A DNA stretch of 64,000 nt from Quillaja saponaria (lineage: Eukaryota > Streptophyta > Magnoliopsida > Fabales > Quillajaceae). Below are positions 10,430 to 22,277 of the stretch, one piece after another. Position 1 is the first letter of the stretch, and the number at the start of each line of letters is the position of its first letter. A model generated the notes under the pieces. That model ran no database searches and was not told the origin of the DNA. It was given only the letters and a program-made list of their open reading frames with translations. The DNA lies in assembly GCA_029379385.1 (NCBI GenBank), contig CM055611.1, positions 8,928,001 through 8,992,000 of the forward strand, written 5' to 3'. The translations under genes and the position numbers were made by a program.

Positions 10430-11460
10430 TTCCATCCTTAACAAGCTTTACAAATAAGAGGCATTCTGGTTATCTGACAGAAAGAAGAAGAAATTTATTT
10501 TGTTCCCATCTGAGCTCAAGATCTTACCTTCTCTAATTCTTTAAATTGGATTGAAGCCTTTTATCTTGAAGATTGCTCCAAAAACATTTCTGCTTTATAT
10601 GCCTCAATCTCTAAGCATTTAGAATTTTGCTAATGCTTGCAATTTTCTCTTCATACACCTTTTCCAAGTTTTTCACAACTCTCATCATATCTGGCATTAA
10701 TTATCTCCACATTTAGTCCTTGTCTTGCCCTCTTTTTGGCTGTTGCCTACTAGTATTCACATTCCCTAAGTTTTGGACACCCTTATTTATATTTCAATCC
10801 TTTACCATAGGCTAAGAAATTTCAACATACTCATCTACCTCAGCCCTATAGTCTGTAGCCTTATTTACAGTCACAAAGTCATCTCCTCTCATTGCCTCTT
10901 ATCTTTCTAGTAACTCCTCTCTGTCCATTGTCTCTATTGCATCTACAGCACCCTCTGCACCTCCTCCAGTAACCCTGTCTTTACCAAACACCTTTCCTAG
11001 TATGTGGTAAAAAGGAAAAGACTTCCTTCTTAATCTTTTTACAGTAGGGTGGCTTTGTCACATATAAACAAAATTGTCTAATGGGATTAGTAAGCTATAA
11101 AGAAACTTGCACCATTCATTAAAGATGTCCTGCTCCATTATCACACACATCTTCTTTTCATTCTAACCAAAACCACTAGCATTAGGACCTAACATTTCAC
11201 TAATAGCAAAGTATTGCTTTTTGAGTTACTTCACTCTAGAGTCAATGCGGGGATTGGCTCTAAGCTCACTACCTGACAATTTTTTATTTAGCCATTCTTC
11301 CAACTGGCCAACATAACTTGTCCTGAAAGGTCCTATTATCAGACTTTCACTTCTCTGAATTTGCTAAGTCTTCTACGACTAGCTTAGAATCCTCAACAGA
11401 ACTCTAGTAATGATTAGTTTTACATTCCCTTTCCCATTTATTTGTGTATCCATATCTAAA
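10430..11460 (-). pseudogene. Myb/SANT-like DNA-binding ORF1 of PIF/Harbinger
   Basis: Minus-strand translation gives the Myb/SANT-like domain (Pfam family Myb_DNA-bind_3) found in Harbinger ORF1 and in a domesticated plant family. A conserved Arg-Val then Leu-Lys-Lys-Gln-Tyr segment lies at about 11235-11205, a tryptophan-containing helix at about 11110, and a HP...RRKSFPFYH segment at about 11035-11000. The C-terminal half is lysine-rich and frame-broken. ORF1 proteins bind transposon ends and help the transposase enter the nucleus and bind DNA. Stops, for example in the Lys-Lys-Gln-Tyr segment and after the Gly-Phe-Gly, show it is dead. Confidence 0.7.
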
Positions 11461-11814
11461 CAGTTATGCATAATGTATTTAAATACAATGTAGTAAAAAG
11501 AAAAGAACCACAAAAACCAACATTACATGACAGTTAAACAATTCTAAAGACAACTAACCATATCAGCCTTATCACACACATAGTATTTAAACAAGAACTA
11601 ATTTCTAAAAAATAAATCAAGGCAAGAATGCAGTCGATTATAAAGGCAACCAACTATATTACATATTGACTAATACATAAAAGTTAATTATTACATGAAT
11701 ACCTTAAATGAGTGCCAATTAAGTAAAGCAACAAATTGAAAAAAATGAATATTCATAACTACTTATTAATACATCATGAAAATAAATGGAAGTTTAATTG
11801 TTTAATGTTCAAAT

Positions 11815-12960
11815 TAGGCCTCTTCGTGCCCTGCAATTATTGAACATATCATTTGCTAGCTTTCTCTTATTGCAGTCCAAGCCTCACTTGCTTCCACATA
11901 TATGACCATGTCTTCATCTTTCTCATTTAGATTTTCATCATACTCTTTAATCTTTGTATCATAAACTGCTTCATAAGAGTCCAAGCATCTCCCTTTTAAT
12001 GTGATTATGTATTAAGACACATGCTGTTATAATCCTACATTGCATCTTCATAAGATAGTAAGATTTCCCTCTGAGTATCCCATATCTACCCTTCAGCATT
12101 CTAAATGCCCTTTCAATGATATTCCTAGCTGAAAAGTGTTTCATATTGATATGAAATACTCTTGTACAATGTTGGGTAAAGGACCTATCCCCTATTCCTT
12201 CAAATAGTACCTTGCACCTCTATAAGGTGCAAGGAAACCATCATACTTCATGTACCTAGCATCATAGAGATAATAAGTATCTAATAAGAAATATTTTAAC
12301 ATTGTTTTAGTTGATGTTATATATCAATACTTTATATACCTAGTATATTAACAACTACACTATTTGTTTTCGTTGAGGGATAACTAGCTCATTCCTCATA
12401 GATATTGTATCTCTTAGTGCTCTAGAATCAGCAGTAGAACCCTCTCATCCAACCAACAAATATATGAATTTCATATTAGGTGCATAAACTCCTAATACAT
12501 TGGTTGAAATTTCATTCTTCTTAGACTTGAACTTAGGCCTATCTGTAGTCAGCACATTCACTTTGATGTGGGTGCCATTAATTACACCCAGTCAATTCTA
12601 ATAAGAATGGAGATTAAATTAGTAAGATTATTTATGACTTATTAATCTAGAAAGTTATTTAAAAATTGTTACCAAAAAAAATTTTCACCTATCATGAATT
12701 GCCTCTTTATAGTTCTACATTTTTTTTATCATGAGGCATTACATTGAGAGCCATTGCTACCATCTCTTCAATTTCCATATTCCTAGTAGCCACTAGACGT
12801 CCAGGCCCCCTAAGCATGCAACATAAGTTCCTAAATGTCCTTCTATCCATCTTATAGTTCTCTATGCAAGCTAAATCACTTAAAAATATAATCCTATAAA
12901 AAAATTCGTGTTCCTAATGATTTTCTATTGTAAGCATCTCATATATATATATTTTGTATT
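11815..12960 (-). pseudogene. HARBI1-like DDE transposase of PIF/Harbinger
   Basis: Minus-strand translation shows the N-terminal MDRRTFRNLC motif (about 12865-12835), the first catalytic region (12582-12565), the second Asp in an ADSRALRD segment (about 12435-12410), a LAPYRGARYY segment (about 12240-12205) and the third catalytic residue in NIIERAFRMLKGRYGILRG (about 12125-12065). The protein ends at about 11815 in a glutamate-rich tail. The usual first-motif Asp (GxIDGTH) reads Asn here (codon at 12577-12579), and a Trp before the second motif is a stop. An intron of roughly 90 bp seems to lie at about 12360-12270. The family cuts and pastes DNA at TTA/TAA targets. Confidence 0.8.
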
Positions 12961-12984
12961 ATTGATGGACATTTTAGAAACTAT

Positions 12985-13075
12985 AAGAACTATGCACACT
13001 CCAGCAGCATTCCCCTCCCCAAGGTCCAGGGTTCGAGCCTTGGCCTCCACCCTTAAAAAAAAGAACTATGCACAC
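12985..13075 (+). mobile_element. 61-bp tRNA-related insertion with perfect 15-bp target duplication
   Basis: The 15-bp sequence aagaactatgcacac occurs at 12985-12999 and again at 13061-13075. Between them lie 61 bp with a B-box-like ggttcgagcc (13030-13039) and a short A-tail (13055-13060). This is the structure left by target-primed retrotransposition of a SINE or a truncated tRNA-derived transcript. No A box is visible, so the copy appears 5'-truncated. It lies upstream of the Harbinger transposase on the minus strand. Confidence 0.75.
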
Positions 13076-15568
13076 CAGCTTTAGCAAGGTTAGACTACAA
13101 GCTAAGATGTATCAACAAGCAGAGTATAACCTTTCTAGTTTTTGTCAATGGTATCAAATCCATTTTCTGACATCCAAAAGGAAACAAAAAAGTATAAGAA
13201 GCAGTATCATATGCGCACTACTATAATAGAGCTTAACCATCCTAATTTTTGTCAATGATAACAAATGAGAATTGATACAGTAGAAAGGTGTCAAAGAACA
13301 AATCAATCACAGTTGTATTTTTGTACTAGTCTACTTGGGTGTCAAAGAACAAATCAATCATAATAGTTATTACTGATTAATATGAAAGGAATATAAGAGC
13401 AAAAATACTAGTGACACTCTTTAGTGGGGGTATTGTTTATAAGAATATGCAAAAGGGATATAGAAACTAATATAAGAACGCAAATAATAAATGCATATAC
13501 ATGATAGGCAACAATATTATCTTTGTATTATAGTTTGTGAATTGTGAATTGAGAGATGAGTTTTGGTTCAAAGTTGTCAAGTTTGATGCTAGAAAAAAAT
13601 TGAAGGATAAAAAAACTTTCAAGAAATGACTTTCTCTCCTTTTACATGCTTATGGAAAAGCCATTTGATTCCCTATTATAAAACATAGATGAGAAACCAG
13701 CAATTAATGCAAATCTTTCTTAGATTATGCATTGTGTATTGCTTTTACTTTGGATCCATAGACACTAAAACCAAAGGAGACAAGACAACCATAAAATATA
13801 TTAAGCAATAAGTAATGTATATATGAGATTAATAGAGGGTGGTCACTGTATTTTAGTCTGGGTTAAGTACAACAAATAATGGAACTTAATTATGTAAATT
13901 TAATCTTTATAATTAAATTAAAATGTAATTATTTTTAACTATTTAAATAGTGTATATATTCTACAAAAGAAAGAACATTGCTATCACATATACAGACACA
14001 CTGTCACATAATCAAAATCGATTAAGTATCACACATATAAACACACCATCACATAATCAAAATTGATCAAATATCTTATTGGGGACATATGAACTATATG
14101 CCTTCTACTGTCCTAAGATTCCCCATTCTAAATAATCACAAAGCAATTGGTGATTCTATCAAATTATGTAACTTAAAAAAATGAACATGGACTAACGAGG
14201 TTTAAAATCAGTCAATTTCAAAAATAAACTCCAACTAATTTATTTTTTTCATCCTACCATTATAGTTAATGACTACCAACTAAAGCCTAAAGCCTAAGCA
14301 TAAATAAAAAACTAGACTAACAAAACATATGTCACCAAAGTGCCTCAGGAATGAGGATTAGCTAGGCTTTTGTCAATTTGCTTTTCTACTATACAAAGAC
14401 CTAGGGATGCGTGGTATGGTAGGCATCAAACTGGACTTAGCAAAATAATGATAATAAAACTGAGGAATTATATCTTTGTGCTACAAAAATATTTCACTAC
14501 GATAAGATGAAGATCAAAAGTAAAATGGGATAAAATGAATACTAGACCAATTACTCTTACCAAGCAAGAGAAACAAAAATTTCATGCAAGCAGTGTACTA
14601 ATATAGTTAAGAGACTCCTTGAATCAAATGAAACAAAACTTGTAGCTCCCTCTACTGCTTATAAAAGTTGTTTAGAAGCCCTCCCACCAGAAATTCAACT
14701 ATTGAATGAGAACCCTAAGAGTAGAGCATGAGATAGAGCAAATTTATTCTATATTCCAAGTTTAAAATGCATAGCACTGGTAGTAATTACAGCATGAAAG
14801 GGTGAAGTGAGGAAGTTCTCATATTCAAAACATAAATGTAGACAATTCTATATGGAGAAGGAGGCTTAAAATCACTCAATTTCAGAACAAACTCCTAATA
14901 ATTAGTGATAAATCATCAAAACAAAACTAAAAAGTCCCAATTTCTAAAAACCTTATAACCTTAATTTCATCAAACCCTATCATCGCAATCTCAAAAACCC
15001 TAACCTAAATTTTCAAATTTAGTATCATCTACACATTCATAAAATGGAAGAATTTAGTCACTTACCTGATTGAAGCTCCAAACTAATAGCAATGACGAAT
15101 TCCTCTAGTAGTTGCGAACACCAAAGATTGAGAAATAACTTTGGACTTCTTTGCAGGAGAAAGGATGACCTCTGAACAGAATTGGAGGATTACCTTTAAG
15201 TAGAAATGGAGGGGTAAAGAGTTGGGTTGAGTATTACGATGAAGCAAGGGTTACAGAGAATGAGAATGTGAAGAATAGAAAGGAAGAAGAAGAATAATAA
15301 AATTATCTGGATTTCAAAATGGAGTTCTGGTATTATAGCATTAAGGGTAGGCAAAATGATCATTTTACTTATCCTTTTTTCCTTCCCATGTGGGAATAAA
15401 ATATAGACACCTCTCATGGAGGTAATAAAATGCTCGTGATCTTGGGCAAAAACAGCCAAAATTATGCTTATGAAAAATATTTTGTCCAGGTAAAAATTTC
15501 AAATCTTGAAACAATCAAGGCATAACTTATTCCAGATCGTGTTTTCTTGGGTAAAAAAATTTATTATC
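13076..15568. other. Non-coding 5' side of the Harbinger element
   Basis: I see no gene here. It contains short direct repeats: ggtgtcaaagaacaaatca at 13287 and 13338, and a roughly 46-bp near-duplicate at about 13982-14075. A good splice donor on the minus strand (CAG then GTAAGTG, at about 15058-15068) suggests that the transposon transcript had a 5' leader intron starting here. Confidence 0.4.
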
Positions 15569-15584
15569 TGAAACAAACACCCCC

Positions 15585-16279
15585 TTAATAATGGATATAC
15601 ATATTGCCAAAGAGATGAAGGAAAAAATAAGGGTGCTATTTTTACTTAATGGATATACATACTGCTAAAAGTCAGGAAGTGTTTTAAGTTGCATATAGGA
15701 ATTCCCCTAAACGGACTTATGTTTCATTGTCATTATTGATCTTTATGCCATGTTGTACTATGATTATAGTCATCTGCTAAACACAAATATGGAGTAACCA
15801 ATAGACCAGACAACGAGAGTCCAAAGGTGATGACTGGATTGCTGGAAATGAGTACCTTATAGCCAAGATTGTTGACAGTGAGTGATGTTGGGAGTAGGAA
15901 CAACAAAGACGGTATCATTCTTTTATTTCAAAACAACCTCAAATAAATGGATTATGCACTGTAAACATTTGCTTCTTACTCTATTTTTGGCTGTATATAT
16001 AGCTCTATATTATTTCAAAGCTCTGTTTCTGTAATTGTTTGGATTGATTTGGGTGTGGACTATTTTTATTTTGATTGTAGATAACTAGAAACAGTGAGAG
16101 AGGGGACATTTTTGGTTACCTCATTTTGTTTTAGGACTTACTAGTTGTATATTTTATTTATAAGAAATTATGCTGATTGTAATTTTATGCAACTCTCTTC
16201 TTAATAAAATATTGTATGATCTTTACTTGTCTTCATGAAATCCTTAATTATAAGTTTTATATTTATTTTTAAATTTTTT
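15585..16279. other. Unassigned AT-rich sequence
   Basis: No gene recognised. A 19-bp phrase, taatggatatacata plus a following tgc, occurs twice (about 15591 and 15650), suggesting a small local duplication next to the Harbinger end. Confidence 0.3.
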
Positions 16280-16475
16280 TTGTTGAAAAAACATAAACAT
16301 CACTGATGAACCTTATTTCGTTGTCTAAACAATCATACCGACCAATCTTCAACGAAGAATTTTGGTTTGTAATACTGAACATGATTTTACAAACCATCTA
16401 CAACCTTTATTGACCAACTTTAGAATCATTACTGACCAACCTAGTTGGTCAGTAATAAGCAGTTTTCTTATAGTG
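16280..16475. mobile_element. Right end of a CACTA-type (En/Spm) transposon
   Basis: The sequence ends with ttttcttatagtg (16463-16475), the reverse of the CACTA-type terminus CACTAYAAGAAAA. Just inside are repeated gaccaac/ttggtcagtaat motifs in both orientations (about 16338-16456), like the sub-terminal binding motifs of En/Spm elements. I found no matching left end, so the element is truncated or the other end is outside what I could recognise. Confidence 0.6.
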
Positions 16476-16520
16476 TAATTATTGCTTTGCATCTGCCATG
16501 CAATTTTTCTTTTCATGTGC

Positions 16521-16825
16521 AGGGGTTATGGATTAGATGGCACCCAATTTGCTCATATTTTAAGCTTAATATAGATGATTCTGTCATAAATGGGCTTAGA
16601 GTTGGTGGAGGCATCATCTACAACTAGAAAGGCATCCTTATGGTCACTTTTCGTACTAACGATGGACTTTGTTTTAACATGATTGCTGAAATGCGAGCTT
16701 TGATGGATGGTTTAAAGATCACTAGTCTTTTGTGTTTTAAGTCAGTTCAGGTAGAATGTGATTCTAAAGTGTTGGTGAAGATTATACAGGCTCGCTTGAC
16801 ATACAGTGAAAATTTCACCTCATAA
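16521..16825 (+). pseudogene. Plant RNase H-like (RVT_3) domain fragment
   Basis: Translation gives the plant RNase H-like domain found in LINE-related ORFs and stand-alone plant genes: FKLNIDDSV (first Asp, about 16558), a GGGIIYN strand, AEMRALMDGLK (Glu helix, about 16688) and VECDSKVLVKII (second Asp, about 16755). One stop breaks it at 16627. An AG acceptor-like site precedes it (gtgcag at 16518-16523), so it may be a captured last exon. The stop codon is at 16823-16825. It starts only ~45 bp beyond the CACTA terminus. Confidence 0.7.
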
Positions 16826-16849
16826 AGTAGAGGTTTTACTCTTGCTATA

Positions 16850-17350
16850 TTGTATAACTCCAACACAATTACTATAATCATTCTTGTTCATGTTGATGAT
16901 GTTCTTGTTGTGGGTAATAAGGATTTATTCATTCTAGATTTAATTACTTGGCTTGGAAAAGTGTTTTCAATTAAGGATCTCGGCTCGTTTGATATTTTCT
17001 TGAAATGGAAATTAGATCTTGTCTAGTTAGAGTCCATCTCTCATAATCAAAGTACATTAAAGACCTTCTTACTCACATATAGATGCTCGAAAGATCCTCC
17101 ATGTTCACGTCACTGGTTCTAACAAAAAAATCATCTACTTCAGATGTGAACTCAATTGAAACTCTTATTATCGAAGTATCGTCAGTGCTTTACAATACTT
17201 GATTTTCACTTGGCTTGATATTATATAAGCTATTAATCGTGTATGTTAATTTTTCAATGCTCTCACTTTACTTCATTGGAAGGTAGTTAAGTGAATACTT
17301 TGGTATTTGAAAGGTACTCCCAATTTTGGATTGTTGGATATTTCCTTTTA
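16850..17350 (+). pseudogene. Copia reverse transcriptase/pol fragment
   Basis: Two recognisable Ty1/Copia pieces follow one another. The first has HVDDVLVVGN (catalytic VDD, about 16890) and a KDLGSFD segment. The second has YYRSIVSALQYL (about 17163) and LKGTPNFGLL (about 17310), the conserved block downstream of RT. No LTRs or gag are near. Multiple stops and frame changes are present, so it is a relic. Confidence 0.75.
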
Positions 17351-18159
17351 GAACTAAAAGAAAAATTCATCTTTTCCAAATTTTACAATGTCTATGACCT
17401 AGAAATTTAAGACCTTCTTCATTCCTATTATGCTACCACTATTTAAAAAAGGAAATTCTTTCATGTACCAAAAAAAAACATAGAAGAATATGTTTTAGGA
17501 TTTCACAAATCTAAAAGTTCAGAACCTATAAAGTTCCTATTTAAATATGTCTCTATTTCCTACTCTTCTTACTGCAGTCTAATGAGCATAATCTATTCAG
17601 AGAAAACAAGTGTTCAACAAAACTAGACTTCATTTACTAGATCCCCTATTTATTCTAATTACTTTGAAAATTTTGTCCTTCCTTATCATCCATATCTATA
17701 TATATGCTCCTTGTCTTATCATCATGATTCAAGAGTGCTACCGGTCAACCACACAAAAAACATATTAAAGAGAAGATTTGGATCCCTAATAAAAAAATAA
17801 AAATTATACATCACAGAACCAAAGATGTGCAAAACCAATCATCAACAACTTAATCCCAAACCCCCAACCATGAAGCAGTAACATGAAGTATAGATTCATT
17901 ATAATAAAATCATTGAACTTTAAACATACCTGTAGGTGGCAGGTGGCAGATGGTAAAATAGGGAAACTAGGCTAAATTAGGAACCTTGATGGTGGCAGAG
18001 ATGGTATGAAAGTGCCAAACGAAGGCTTAAAGGGAGAGATATATGAGTTTTGAAAAAATTGAGATGGAGAAGGGAGATCAAGCTTGAGATATGATTTTCA
18101 CAAATGAAGGAAGAGAAGGGAAAGAAAGTTGTGGGTTAGGGTTTTAATTAATTTGGAAA
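17351..18159. other. Unassigned; possible 5' leader of a CACTA-type gene
   Basis: No protein recognised. On the minus strand a donor-like CCTACAG/GTATGT lies at about 17927-17938, preceded by a purine/pyrimidine-biased leader (about 18140-17940). This resembles the leader and first intron of a transposon gene reading inward from the CACTA end at 18451. Confidence 0.3.
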
Positions 18160-18451
18160 TTTATCTGTGTCTACCACTACAGACGCATGTACATTAAAGT
18201 GATAGATTCATATAGCAAAATATTTTAAAAAATATATATTTTATATATGCTTCCACATCTTCACATGGAGATAGGAATTATGCAGACACAGACAAGCTCG
18301 TGGAAAATAACACTAAACTTAAACCATTTTTTACGTATACAAAATAGTATCAACATTTAAATTTTTTTTTTTTAAACTAGTATTTAAGTTTGTAGTTAAG
18401 CAGACATAGATAGAGAAATTACACTTTTAAATACTGTATTTTCTTGTAGTG
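18160..18451. mobile_element. Second CACTA-type right terminus
   Basis: The sequence ends ttttcttgtagtg (18439-18451), an exact reverse of the canonical CACTACAAGAAAA terminus. Inside it are short repeats such as cagacacaga and cagacatagata. No matching left end was found. It differs from the terminus at 16475, so a different CACTA family or a separate insertion is involved. Confidence 0.6.
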
Positions 18452-18540
18452 AATGTATGATCATAGGATGCCAAGTTTTAATTTTGAGAATATGAAATGG
18501 AACTTTTTTCTTTGATAAGTTATTACAAGCAAATAGTTTA

Positions 18541-19620
18541 GGTTGTGTTTGATGAACCCAAAAGTCAGCAAAATTATAAAGTTTGGCATAGTACTAGCAC
18601 AATAGAGTTTTGAAAGAAAAACTTTTGAAAAATGGGTTGAGAAAAAGGTCATTTACAAGTCCTTTTGAGATTCTAAGAGTACCAGCATGATCGTGGAGTT
18701 GAATAAGATTTGTAGAAAGGAACAAAATGTTATTTGGGTCAATGGTAAAGATTGTATGCCCAATTTAAAATTTCAATGCAAAAGCTTTACAAAATAAAGT
18801 CAATGGAAAATTGTCATTTTACAAATTTATTGGAGATTCCAATAATATCAGTGTGACCATATGGGTGAATAAGACCTGTAAGAAGAAATAGAATGCCATT
18901 TGGATTAATGGTTAGTTTTTTATTTAACTTAAAGTTTCAAAACAGAAGCTTTGCAAAATGAGATTAGAGATGTAAAACTGTTATTTACAGATCTTTATGA
19001 AGAGATGACCATACTGCAGTGTTCGTAGTACCAAATAAGACTTCTAAGTAGAAACGAAATGCCATTTGGATTAATGGTTAGGATTTTATGCCTAATTTAG
19101 AGTTTCAAAACAAAAGATTTACAAAATGGAGTTTGGGGGCAAAATGATCATTTACACATCTTTACAACAAGATGACCATTCCACAACATAGCATCCGTAA
19201 TGTAAAATAAGACTTGTAGGAAGAAACAAAATACTATTTGAATCAACGGTTAGGATTTTATGCTTAACTTAGAGTTTCAAAATAAAATTTTACAAAAAGG
19301 GTTCAAAGGCAAAACGGTCATTTAAACATCTTTAGGATTAGATAACCATATAGAGGCGTCTGTAGTGTTAAATAAAATTTCTTGGAAGAAAAGAAATGTC
19401 ATTTGGATCAAAAGTTAGGATTTTATGTTCAACTTAGAGTTCTAAAACAAAAACTTTGTAAATTGGGGTTCAGAGAGAAAACAATCATTTACAAGTTTTT
19501 TCGGGATTCCGAGAGTACTAAGATGATCATGGAAATAAATATGACCTATAAGAAGAAACAGAATGTCATGTGAATCAACGTTCAAAGCAGGAATTTTAGG
19601 GGCAAAACGGTCTAATTAAT
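18541..19620 (-). repeat. Degenerate ~166-bp tandem repeat array A
   Basis: A marker phrase close to catttggatcaatggttag recurs at 18731, 18897, 19063, 19235, 19400 and 19567, giving spacings of about 165-172 bp. Each unit also holds an aagacttgtaggaagaaac-like block, a tttcaaaacaaaagcttt block and a gcaaaacggtcattta block. About six diverged units are present. The reverse complement of this unit matches the unit of the array at 41990-42780, so both belong to one repeat family in opposite orientation. No ORF in it is convincing. Confidence 0.85.
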
Positions 19621-19844
19621 TAAACTTATCTTAATTTTTAACTTATATGTTATAACTTATGAGATATTTAGTTTAATTATTCCATGTTGCACATCTTTCA
19701 TCATCCCTTCACACCTCAGTTAGTAGCATGACGAGCAACTTTAAGATGACGGCAATTTAGGATTAGAAGATGATTTTTTGATTGATTTACTATTTGATAT
19801 ATTTGTAAATATTGTTAGGTTGATTTTTTGTGAAATAATTTATT

Positions 19845-19876
<32 letters not shown>

Positions 19877-21801
19877 AAAGTTTGACTCTAAATATAAATC
19901 TATTTTTAATAGGTATTTCTAGGTATATATTTTTAAATTAAATAAATATCTAAAACATAATACAAAAATGAAATATTTCAATATGCATTTGCATTTTAAT
20001 TATCTGCTAGGTGCCGACACAGATAACCATCAAGGAATTGTGTTTACACCATATATACAAATGCTATTGTGCTTGCTTATATGCGTTTGCCACGTAGATG
20101 CCAATATTTTGTTAACTATTATTGGCTAGAATCTATGTCTGTTATGTAGACACATATATTATCTACATCTGTGTAGATTTTTTTTATGCGTTTATGATAT
20201 TTGGTCTGTTTATCTACATCTATGGTATTTGGTTTGTTTATCTACATCTATGGCATTTGCATAAGTTTATTTGCGTGATGCATATATTGCATTTTCACAT
20301 AGTGGTTGTTGATTTTGCTTCTATTTCATGTAATTTTTTCACTTTTCCATGTAAATAGTTAAAATTGTTGTATATAATTATCGAGATATTCATAGACAAA
20401 TCATTACTTCCCTCGTTTGTTTATTCAATATCCTCATTTGGATGCTAACTTGCGTCTAATGAAGTATTTTAACTTGTTCTATAAGGTTTTCATAGTTTTT
20501 CTCAGCTGGAGTACTTTTTATTTATTTATTTTTTGCCTCCAAAGCATATTTTAGTGTCATTTTGCCATGGAAAATTAGAGAACTTGCAAGGATATTGGAG
20601 TCAGATACTGAAGGTGTTAATTTCTGTTTTAGGAGCTCGATTCTTCTAGTTTCTCCTACCAATCTTTAGAGAATAAGTTACTAATACATTGGGTATAACT
20701 TCAAGTTTGCATTTTGGTTCCATACTTCAAACTTCTCACCCACTAAATTGCAATTAATGAAAGAGGAAGCTAATTAAATTTCATAATTTGAGATTCTGTA
20801 AAATATATATCACCAAAATTAAAATGAAAATTGGAAGGGTGGACGAAAAAAATATATGTTGGCTTTGTACTTTGTAATCATGAAGAGAGGAATCACAAAA
20901 ATTATACACGCCTTTCCTAATTGATGTTTGCTATTTTTTATTTTTTTTAGAAAAACATGTTAGCTTTCTTTTCCTTGGATGTACTCATCCCCTTTTTCGG
21001 ACCACTGACTGTAATTTAATCAATGTCACTTGATGTTCATTGTCACACATGACAAAAATCTAGAACTTTGATTAATTTTAACCCTTTCTAGTTCATTGTT
21101 TTTATCTTCTGCAATTGTTTTTCTCATTACCAATACAATGGAACATGTAGAACTAAAAATTTATGTTAATTTGCTACTTGTTTATGTTTTTTTTTTTTTT
21201 TTTTGGGGTCCTTTTTTATAAGCTAATGGTTCATTTGGTTTAGTTAATATCCAATGGAGAGATATATTAATTTTGACCTTACTTGTGGGTTGTTGCATTC
21301 TGTGGATGACCAAAAAAAAAAAAAAAAAATATTCTTCATCTTTTATTTTTTTCATTTTGATTGATATACATTGGTTGTTTCATGTTTGGTAATTTGAATC
21401 AAGTCCTTCCAATATGGTAGCATTAAAGAAACTTAAAGAGAGGGTATCCAAGACACCCAAAAAGCCCCAAGTCTGCTCAAGGAGGATTTGGATCCTCTCT
21501 CGTTTGGATCTGATCTCTAATCTCATCAAATAATTTTTATAATAAAATATACTTTTGGAAGAGAAAAAAAGAACCCTTGGGTTGGAACAGACATTTCTCT
21601 TCTTGAGAAGATCTAAATCTGTGCAAGGGAGACATGAGAATAAAATAAAGCATAGATAACAATTGCATCACCTAATAAGTTGTCAAAGTTGAGATTGAGC
21701 AATGGAACATCTTCACAGGAACACTGTGGACTGTGTATAGGCTAAAGTGTAAAGGCCTTCGGCAACTAAGCGGATTCCTTTTGCTGGTGAATTCATTCAT
21801 C
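19621..21801. other. AT-rich spacer with simple repeats
   Basis: No gene recognised. It contains a (TA)n tract at about 19849-19877, two and a half copies of a ~27-bp phrase built on ttggtttgtttatctacatc (about 20197-20260), and homopolymer runs at about 21187-21205 (T) and 21312-21330 (A). Confidence 0.5.
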
Positions 21802-22258
21802 TGTATTAGAAACTTCTTATGTGTGGGCATAATTGTATAGTTTTGTTTTAATAAAACAAGCTTAAAGTTTGGTCCACTTGAGACATGGTGGTAAAAATCC
21901 ATATAGTTTATGTGATTATTTAGGATAGGGCTTAAGCACACTTCTTATCATGTTAGATGTGGATTGATAGTAAGTATATACTAGGTGACTTTAGGAGTCT
22001 TTAATGGGAAGACTCTTAGAGTTTATCTGATAATAAATAAGCTAGGTCACTCTTATTTCTTAATATGTGTATCTTGCCCTATTGAGAGTTGCTAGTAAAT
22101 ATAGAAAGTATAGAAAGAAAAATATGGTTGAATAAGCATTCTCCTGAGGCATGCTTGTTTAAGGTTTTACATATCCGCTGTTATGACTCAATCAGGTACG
22201 TAAACTTATTGTTAATGTGTTTTAAATTCATGTATGAGATCTTGTATAATTTGTTGCA
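21802..22258 (+). repeat. 5' LTR of the Copia element
   Basis: 457 bp, starting tgtattagaaacttc and ending ttgttgca. It aligns along its length with 28551-29011, including the block ttatgtgattatttaggat and the block ttatgactcaatca. Confidence 0.88.
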
Positions 22259-22260
22259 TG

Positions 22261-22277
22261 TGGTATCAATGCTTAAC
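22261..22277 (+). promoter_or_regulatory. Primer-binding site of the Copia element
   Basis: tggtatcaatgcttaac, two bases after the LTR, resembles the initiator tRNA-Met complement (TGGTATCAGAGC). Confidence 0.75.

Larger units (their letters stand above)
10430..15584 (-). mobile_element. PIF/Harbinger DNA transposon, left end missing
   Basis: The element carries the two genes typical of PIF/Harbinger, both on the minus strand: a Myb/SANT-like DNA-binding ORF (about 11460-10430) and a HARBI1-like DDE transposase (about 12960-11815). At the right edge a candidate terminal inverted repeat reads tgaaacaaacacccc (15569-15584), followed by TTA, the usual 3-bp target of this superfamily. I could not find the matching left TIR before the virus fragments begin near 10362, so the left end was probably lost when the virus sequence arrived. 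Both genes are broken. Confidence 0.7.

Noticed and set aside
13021..13050. Possible tRNA gene
   Set aside because: There is a B-box-like motif but no A box, no cloverleaf and only a 61-bp body between target duplications. It is a truncated SINE-like insert.
15196..15459. 87-codon minus ORF as a gene
   Set aside because: The composition follows AT-rich non-coding sequence with a phenylalanine run, and no domain is visible. It lies in the Harbinger 5' region.
18541..19620. CRISPR array
   Set aside because: The units are ~166 bp, diverged throughout and lack short identical repeats separated by unique spacers. It is a plant satellite.
20122..20358. 78-codon ORF as a membrane protein
   Set aside because: It is built from repeated ttatctacatctatgg phrases. 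The Tyr/Ile/Phe-rich translation reflects AT-rich repeats.
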